Source: Chloroflexota bacterium (GTDB taxonomy: Bacteria; Chloroflexota; Anaerolineae; Anaerolineales; Villigracilaceae). From it: DNA of 11,643 nt. The translations under genes were made by a program, and so were the position numbers. Within the stretch, counting starts at the first letter, position 1. Every line of letters starts with the position of its first letter. The DNA is taken from the NCBI GenBank assembly GCA_016191985.1, contig JACPVB010000034.1:1-11643 (forward strand), given 5' to 3'. The notes below the pieces were generated by a model that saw only the letters and a program-made list of their open reading frames with translations, was not told the origin of the DNA and did not search any database. This document shows positions 7,200 through 11,643 of the stretch, piece after piece.

Positions 7200-7296
7200 A
7201 TGTCATTGCAAAGGCGATGTTCGCCCGCCCGAAGCAATACCCAACAGTATAAGAGATTGCTTCGGGCAAAGGGCAAGAACGCCCTCGCAATGACAT
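7200..7296. mobile_element. MITE-like imperfect palindrome with 10 bp terminal inverted repeats
   Basis: The ends ATGTCATTGC (7200-7209) and GCAATGACAT (7287-7296) are perfect inverted repeats. Internal arms also match with differences: GCCCGAAGCAAT on the left and ATTGCTTCGGGC on the right. This GTCATTGC...GCCCGAAGCAATC type of element is a familiar dispersed non-coding repeat in several bacterial phyla. No open frame is inside and no clear target-site duplication is visible. It ends nine bases before the start of the MBL-fold gene and so provides its immediate 5' leader. Confidence 0.75.
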
Positions 7297-7305
7297 AATC
7301 AAACC

Positions 7306-7872
7306 ATGAACATCATCAACGTCGGTTATCAATCCACGAATTACTACGCAATGGACATCCAGGGTGGAAAATTACTTGTCGACTGCGGTTGGCCGGGAAC
7401 GCTTCCACAGTTTTCCGCGGAACTTAAAAGAAAGGGGATTCAGATTCAGGATATCAAATACTTCCTCGTCACCCATTTCCACCCAGACCATGCGGGCATG
7501 ACCCAGGAATTAAAAGACCTCGGCATCAAACACATCCTTCTGGATGTGCAGAACGGCTTCGTCGCTCAGATGACGGAATTCTTCAAAGGCAAAAACTATC
7601 CCTACGTACCCATTTCAACGAATGACAGTATCAGCTTGCAGGTAGGAGAGAGCCGAAAATTCCTCGCGGGGATCGGCTTGCAGGGAGAAATCATCCACAC
7701 GCCGGGCCACAGCGATGACAGCGTATCCCTGATTCTCGATGAAGGCTATGTTTTTACGGGTGATCTGCATCCTGTTTTTATGTTGTCCGAGGACGATGTC
7801 GTTTCAAGGGCGAGTTGGGATACAATCCATAAACACAAGATCAAAACCATATTTCCAGGACATGGAAAATAA
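7306..7872 (+). CDS. MBL-fold metallo-hydrolase
   Basis: 188 residues with the complete metallo-beta-lactamase fold signature: THFHPDH (56-62, with His57, His59, Asp61 and His62), His135 in TPGHS, Asp153 in TGDL and the final His186 in PGHG. These bind a di-metal centre and suggest hydrolysis of an ester, thioester or amide. The substrate cannot be told; the fold includes glyoxalase II, lactonases and others. The protein is short and ends directly after PGHG, lacking the C-terminal extension of many relatives. No Shine-Dalgarno is visible before ATG 7306, which directly follows the palindromic element. Fourteen bases separate it from the amidohydrolase gene, so the two are probably co-transcribed. 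Confidence 0.9.
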   Translation: MNIINVGYQSTNYYAMDIQGGKLLVDCGWPGTLPQFSAELKRKGIQIQDIKYFLVTHFHPDHAGMTQELKDLGIKHILLDVQNGFVAQMTEFFKGKNYPYVPISTNDSISLQVGESRKFLAGIGLQGEIIHTPGHSDDSVSLILDEGYVFTGDLHPVFMLSEDDVVSRASWDTIHKHKIKTIFPGHGK

Positions 7873-7886
7873 AACAAGGAGACAGC

Positions 7887-9077
7887 ATGACAGATTTTTT
7901 GAAACAGGCACAAGAGTTGTTCCCGTACACGCAGGCCATGCGCCGCGATTTTCACATTCACCCTGAACTCGGCTTCAATGAAATTCGCACCGGCGGAATT
8001 GTTGCCAAAGAACTCGAAGCGCTTGGCATCGAAGTGACCAAAGGCGTTGGCAAAACAGGCGTGGTCGGTTTCCTTGAAGGCTCAAAGCCCGGGCCGACCA
8101 TCCTGCTGCGCTTCGATATGGACGCGCTCCCCATCACCGAAGAAACTGACGCGGAATATGCCTCTGAAAACGCGGGCGTCATGCACGCCTGTGGGCACGA
8201 CGGCCACACCGCCATCGGCCTCACCGTTGCAAAAATTCTTAATCAAAGCAAAGATAGCCTGGCTGGCAATATAAAGTTCTGTTTTCAACCATCGGAAGAA
8301 GGCACCAATGGCGAAGACGTGGGTGGCGCGTTGATGATGATTCGCGATGGCGTGATGGAAGGCCCCACAGTGGAGAAGACTCTTTCCCTGCATGTGTGGA
8401 ACGACAAACCCATCGGCTGGATTCATGTCGCGAAAGGCCCTGTGATGGCTGGCGCGGAATTGTTCATCATCAAACTCACCGGCAAAGGCGGCCACGGCGC
8501 CGGGCCTGAAACCACAATCGACCCGGTCGTGTGCGCCGCGCAAATCGTCACCGCTTTGCAGACCATCGTCTCGCGCAACATCGAACCGCTGAAACCCGCC
8601 GTTGTCAGCGCCACCTCCATTCACTCCGGCACCGCCTTCAACATTATTCCGCAAACCGCCGAAATCTGGGGCACCATCCGCACCTTCGACCATGAAGTTC
8701 GCAAGCGCGTGCTCGAACGCTTCGAGCAGATCGTGCGCGGCACTGCCGCAGCCATGAACTGCGAGGTGGAAATCACCATCCAACAAGTCACCGCCCCTGT
8801 GATCAACAATGAAGAAGTTGCCGCGAGTGTTTTCGCTTCCGCACAGGCGCTTTTCCCCAAAACCGAAATCGCGTCCAACTCCTACCTGACCATGGGCGCG
8901 GAAGACATGGGCTACATGCAGGAAAAAGCCGATGGCTGTTATTTCTTTATCGGCTCGGCCAATGCGGAAAAGAATCTCAACTACAACCATCATCATCCCA
9001 AATTTGATTTTGACGAACAGGCGCTTATCAACGGCGTAGCATTGATGGCATCCGCTGCCACAGACTTGCTGAAATAA
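7887..9077 (+). CDS. M20 family metallo-amidohydrolase (amidohydrolase / N-acyl-amino-acid hydrolase type)
   Basis: 396 residues, preceded by AAGGAG with 7-base spacing. It has the M20D pattern: FHIHPELGFNE near the start, FDMDALPITEE (76-86), MHACGHDGHTA (99-109, metal ligands Cys102 and His104), FQPSEEG (133-139, catalytic/ligand Glu pair), LHVW (168-171) with another His ligand, and the C-terminal HHHPKF (368-373). A central dimerisation lid (about 185-295, GGHGAGPE) is present. Family members hydrolyse N-acyl or N-aryl amides of amino acids (hippurate, IAA conjugates, N-acetyl amino acids). The exact substrate is not visible. Length is normal. Pairing with an MBL-fold hydrolase suggests a small catabolic unit. 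Confidence 0.93.
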   Translation: MTDFLKQAQELFPYTQAMRRDFHIHPELGFNEIRTGGIVAKELEALGIEVTKGVGKTGVVGFLEGSKPGPTILLRFDMDALPITEETDAEYASENAGVMHACGHDGHTAIGLTVAKILNQSKDSLAGNIKFCFQPSEEGTNGEDVGGALMMIRDGVMEGPTVEKTLSLHVWNDKPIGWIHVAKGPVMAGAELFIIKLTGKGGHGAGPETTIDPVVCAAQIVTALQTIVSRNIEPLKPAVVSATSIHSGTAFNIIPQTAEIWGTIRTFDHEVRKRVLERFEQIVRGTAAAMNCEVEITIQQVTAPVINNEEVAASVFASAQALFPKTEIASNSYLTMGAEDMGYMQEKADGCYFFIGSANAEKNLNYNHHHPKFDFDEQALINGVALMASAATDLLK

Positions 9078-9159
9078 AAACACCGCCTCATGCCTGGCGC
9101 CTTGAGCCTGCGTGCGTTTCAATCGACATTTTCCAGGCTGAGTCAATTTCTGTAAAACC

Positions 9160-9744
9160 ATGAAACATAAACGGAATTGGGCTATCGGCATCATTTTGTC
9201 CGCAACTGCGGCATTTATTGCACTGCAAAATGTAGCCGCGCCAACTCATGAAACCGAGTCGCCCGATTCTGTCGTCACAATCACAGCTTCCATTGAACCG
9301 TCACCGACCGTAGTGGACAATTCGGGCGGCTGCGGATATATGTGGGCCTATCACGATGACCCTGAATTGACTGCCAAAGTTGACGAAGCAATTCGAGGGC
9401 TTGACCCAACCGCCAGTGCAAACGCACAACAATTCGGCGAGGACTGCGTCTACGCGGATGGACATTCCACCTTTGGCGCAATGGAAACTGATTTTTATGT
9501 CCACCTCCCTATTGACGACCTGACAAACAATGATCTGTTTGGAAACTGGATTGCCCAGGTTATGACGATAATCACACAAATTCCACGAGAGGAGCTGCCG
9601 GGAAATTATGGCTTCGTGGAATTTTGGTTTGAGAAAAGCGACACAGAACACCTGGTAGTGCGCGTGCCCATTCAGAAATATTTGGACGAGGGACAGGGAA
9701 AAACTGGGATGGAATTGCTCCAATTATTTATCGAAACTCCCTAA
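9160..9744 (+). CDS. Exported or membrane-anchored protein of unknown function
   Basis: 194 residues. A positive N-terminus (MKHKRNW) precedes a hydrophobic helix (about 8-27), so it is a signal peptide or an N-terminal anchor. A short Thr/Ser/Pro-rich linker follows, then a soluble domain from about residue 56. That domain has two cysteines, Cys58 (SGGCGYMW) and Cys96 (GEDCVYADG), likely to form a disulfide outside the cytoplasm, and ends with a mixed alpha/beta stretch. I do not recognise a characterised family, although the pattern 'CGYxWAxxxxPEL...A...FGExC...METDF' looks like a lineage-specific conserved domain. No good ribosome binding site is seen before the ATG. It is followed by an intrinsic terminator, so it is probably the last gene of its transcript. 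Confidence 0.75.
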   Translation: MKHKRNWAIGIILSATAAFIALQNVAAPTHETESPDSVVTITASIEPSPTVVDNSGGCGYMWAYHDDPELTAKVDEAIRGLDPTASANAQQFGEDCVYADGHSTFGAMETDFYVHLPIDDLTNNDLFGNWIAQVMTIITQIPREELPGNYGFVEFWFEKSDTEHLVVRVPIQKYLDEGQGKTGMELLQLFIETP

Positions 9745-9773
9745 CCCTTTACACGAAAATTTATATCCATCTC

Positions 9774-9800
9774 AATAGCCGCCAAGTTGGCGGCTATTTT
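9774..9800 (+). terminator. Rho-independent terminator
   Basis: AATAGCCGCC (9774-9783) pairs perfectly with GGCGGCTATT (9789-9798) around AAGTT, with TTTT beginning inside the 3' arm. It lies 29 bases after the stop of the exported-protein gene and just before the next promoter. Confidence 0.88.
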
Positions 9801-9804
9801 GCTC

Positions 9805-9834
9805 TTGACAGGAATGCGGGAAATATCGTATACT
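9805..9834 (+). promoter_or_regulatory. Sigma70-type promoter of the regulator operon
   Basis: A perfect -35 TTGACA (9805-9810) and a -10 TATACT (9829-9834) are separated by 18 bases. The +1 would fall near 9841, inside the palindromic operator, and the first gene starts at 9871. Confidence 0.82.
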
Positions 9835-9836
9835 GT

Positions 9837-9854
9837 GTTTAGTAATTACTAAAC
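9837..9854. promoter_or_regulatory. 18 bp perfect palindrome, likely operator of the downstream GbsR/MarR-type regulator
   Basis: GTTTAGTAATTACTAAAC is a perfect palindrome directly after the -10 box and covering the expected transcription start. A regulator dimer bound here would block initiation, consistent with negative autoregulation by the adjacent gene product. Confidence 0.8.
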
Positions 9855-9870
9855 GTTCTAAAGGTGACAT

Positions 9871-10401
9871 ATGCCGACCAAACTTCCCCAACTCAAACAG
9901 GATTTCACCGAAGGCCTGAGCCAGATCAGCCGCTTCTGGGGTTTTCCCAAAGGCATGGGGGCGATCTTTGCCGTGCTTTATCTTTCCCCCACGCCCCTGC
10001 CCCTGGATGAGATCGTCTCGCAGACGGGTCTCACCAAAGGCGCAGTCAGTACCGAGGTACGGACACTGGCCCGCATGGGACTTGTCCACCGCTCCTCCAA
10101 ATTGGGTGATCGAAAGGATTACTACGAAGCCGAATCGGATTTTTTCAAATCGATTCGTTCGATTTTGAAGGAACGGCAAAACAGCGAATTCGACCGCGCC
10201 ATCCGCTCGGTGAGGGAAACGCTCGAGAAACTGGAAGCAGGCACAGTGTCTGGCGATGAGGCGGAAGTGGAATTCGTCTATCAGCGCGTGAAAGCCTTGC
10301 AGGAATTCTTTAACGCCATTGACAGCCTCTCCAGCGCCGTTATCAAGCTGGAAAGCCTGGGGCTGGGCAATGTTCAAAAAATCCTATCCATCTTGAAATG
10401 A
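9871..10401 (+). CDS. GbsR/MarR-family winged-helix transcriptional regulator
   Basis: 176 residues, preceded by AAAGGTG seven to eight bases from the ATG. The N-terminal segment RFWGFPKGMGAIFAVLYLSP (21-40) followed by PLPLDEIVSQTGLTKGAVSTEVRTLARMGLV (42-72) and a wing with GDRKDYYEA is the typical GbsR-type pattern, a MarR-like dimeric repressor family best known from choline/betaine control. The C-terminal half is helical (about 88-170) and would form the dimer interface. The 18 bp palindrome at its promoter makes autoregulation likely. The inducer is unknown. The downstream membrane protein and SDR are its probable targets, because they follow within 8 bases and by overlap. Confidence 0.88.
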   Translation: MPTKLPQLKQDFTEGLSQISRFWGFPKGMGAIFAVLYLSPTPLPLDEIVSQTGLTKGAVSTEVRTLARMGLVHRSSKLGDRKDYYEAESDFFKSIRSILKERQNSEFDRAIRSVRETLEKLEAGTVSGDEAEVEFVYQRVKALQEFFNAIDSLSSAVIKLESLGLGNVQKILSILK

Positions 10402-10409
10402 GGTAAACC

Positions 10410-10757
10410 ATGAGCTCCATCCTTTTCTTTTTACTCGAAGTAACACTCACTCTGATACTCTGTATGTTGGTTTTTCGTTACCTGCGTCCGTTTCTTAGCC
10501 GCATCCTTGTGGACTTGTGCGGCAGCGAGGATCGCGCACAATTCTGGACGGTCTTCGCCAATATTATTTTAGTGGGACTGCCGTTTTTGATCTCGCTTAC
10601 CTATCAACCCAATGCAAACCGGGCGGAGGAACTATTCTTTGAAATCACACGCCGCCTCAGCGGAAATATGATGGGCTTCCTGTTTGCTTTGATGTGCATC
10701 GGTTTCATTGTTTCGTTTTTTGCACTGGTGGCCCCACGAAAAAAGGAGACAGAATGA
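10410..10757 (+). CDS. Small membrane protein with three predicted TM helices
   Basis: 115 residues with GAGGT before the ATG, starting 8 bases after the regulator's stop. Three hydrophobic segments are visible at about 3-23, 46-65 and 86-108, with a charged loop (NANRAEELFFEITRR) between the last two and a basic tail (PRKKETE). I recognise no family. It overlaps the next gene as ATGA, so it is co-translated with the SDR protein and belongs to the regulator operon. Confidence 0.78.
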   Translation: MSSILFFLLEVTLTLILCMLVFRYLRPFLSRILVDLCGSEDRAQFWTVFANIILVGLPFLISLTYQPNANRAEELFFEITRRLSGNMMGFLFALMCIGFIVSFFALVAPRKKETE

Positions 10758-11643
10758 AAATCGCAGTTACAGGCGCGTTCAGTTATTCGGGCAAATACAT
10801 CACACGCAAGCTGCTCGACCGCGGCGAAGAAGTCATCACGTTGACCAATCATCCGAATCGCCCCGATCCTTTTGATGGAAAAGTCAAGGCATTTCCATTG
10901 AACTTCGGAAATGAAGAGGAGTTGATAAAAAATCTTGGAGGCGTGGATGTGCTGGTCAACACATACTGGGTGCGTTTCGACAAGGGCAGCAACACCCAGC
11001 CAAAAGCTGTGGAAAACACAAAAGTTTTAGTGGATGCCGCTGTAAAGGCTGGCGTGAAACGCATCGTTCATATCAGCATCACAAACCCATCTGCCAATTC
11101 GCATTTGCCATATTTCTGGGGGAAAGCCGCCAATGAAAAATTTGTGGTTGATTCTGGCGTGGACTACGCCATTCTGCGCCCGACAGTTTTATTCGGCAAA
11201 GAGGATATCCTCATCAACAACATCGCCTGGCTGTTGAGAAAACTCCCCGTCTTCGGCCTGCCAGGGGACGGCTCTTACAAGCTCTCCCCCGTTTACGTGG
11301 ACGACCTCGCAGAACTTGCCGTGGAAGCTGTGTACAAAAAGGAAAATTATATTTGGGATGCCGTTGGTCCCGATGAATTTACCTTCAAGGAAATGGTGAA
11401 GTTGATCGAGAAAACTGTGGAAAAGAAACGATTGCTTGTTCCGTTTCCAGCCCGCCTGGCTTTGCTTGCCGCTCAATTCCTGAGTCTTTTCGTCAACGAT
11501 GTAATGCTCACCCCCGAAGAAGTGGATGGATTGATGGCAAACCTGCTTATTTCCAAAGAGCCGCCGCGTTGCAAGACCAGCTTGAAAGATTGGCTGATGG
11601 AGAATAAAAATACTGTCGGCAAAAATTACGCCTCGGAATTGGC
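10754..11643 (+). CDS. NAD(P)-binding SDR / NDUFA9-like epimerase-type protein (3' partial)
   Basis: ATG 10754 overlaps the previous stop and has GGAG 7 bases upstream. The frame remains open for 296 codons to the window end, so the C-terminus is missing. The N-terminus MKIAVTGAFSYSGKYI is a Rossmann dinucleotide-binding loop, but the middle glycine of GxxGxxG is Ser10 (G7-x2-S10-x2-G13). A Tyr-x3-Lys pair (Y120FWGK124), LRPTVLFG (141-148) and a YVDDLAELAV motif (181-190) are typical of atypical extended SDRs related to NDUFA9 and nucleoside-diphosphate-sugar epimerases. The substrate is unknown. Genes of this type often act on quinone- or isoprenoid-linked or sugar substrates, but nothing here decides. 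Confidence 0.88.
   Translation, partial: MKIAVTGAFSYSGKYITRKLLDRGEEVITLTNHPNRPDPFDGKVKAFPLNFGNEEELIKNLGGVDVLVNTYWVRFDKGSNTQPKAVENTKVLVDAAVKAGVKRIVHISITNPSANSHLPYFWGKAANEKFVVDSGVDYAILRPTVLFGKEDILINNIAWLLRKLPVFGLPGDGSYKLSPVYVDDLAELAVEAVYKKENYIWDAVGPDEFTFKEMVKLIEKTVEKKRLLVPFPARLALLAAQFLSLFVNDVMLTPEEVDGLMANLLISKEPPRCKTSLKDWLMENKNTVGKNYASEL

Noticed and set aside
9078..9159. A promoter for the exported-protein gene in the 82-base gap
   Set aside because: TTGAGC and AT-rich stretches are present, but no convincing -35/-10 pair at proper spacing was found.
8082..9194. A 370-codon open frame on the minus strand over the M20 amidohydrolase gene
   Set aside because: It is the antisense shadow of a well-supported M20 gene; its translation is Gly/Asp/Phe/His-rich with no recognisable motif.

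Overview
This window reads as a chromosomal segment of an Anaerolineae-type member of the Chloroflexota. That placement is an inference from style: a Tat lipoprotein with a long Thr/Pro linker, dense SPASM radical SAM enzymes, a GATTGCTTCGGGC/GTCATTGC-type dispersed palindrome and moderate GC. No marker gene proves it. All genes are on the + strand.

Region 1 (1-7026) is a tightly packed, probably single operon that extends upstream of the window. It holds the last codons of an unknown gene, three SPASM-type radical SAM enzymes (32-1039, 2447-3811, 4280-5683), a HemW-like radical SAM protein (5680-7026), a small protein with a PqqD-like C-terminus (3808-4269) and one non-enzymatic protein. The last (1061-2443) is a Tat-exported lipoprotein with a Thr/Pro linker, a seven-bladed WD40-like propeller and a 45-residue C-terminal tail carrying eight cysteines in three CxC-type clusters and ending in aromatic residues. 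Four junctions are ATGA overlaps. My interpretation is a post-translational modification system resembling RiPP maturation, in which the radical SAM enzymes and the PqqD-like partner modify the tail in the cytoplasm before the folded protein is exported by Tat. The substrate assignment is an inference; the gene content is directly visible.

Region 2 (7027-7305) is non-coding. It holds a near-perfect 21-24 bp stem-loop and an approximately 97 bp imperfect palindrome with perfect 10 bp terminal inverted repeats (MITE-like).

Region 3 (7306-9077) has two probably co-transcribed hydrolases, an MBL-fold hydrolase and an M20 amidohydrolase. Region 4 (9160-9800) is a small exported or anchored protein of unknown function followed by a clear intrinsic terminator. 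Region 5 (9805-11643) is a regulated operon. A strong sigma70-type promoter overlaps no gene and is followed at once by an 18 bp perfect palindrome, then a GbsR/MarR-type regulator, a three-TM membrane protein and an NAD(P)-binding SDR/NDUFA9-like protein that runs off the window end.
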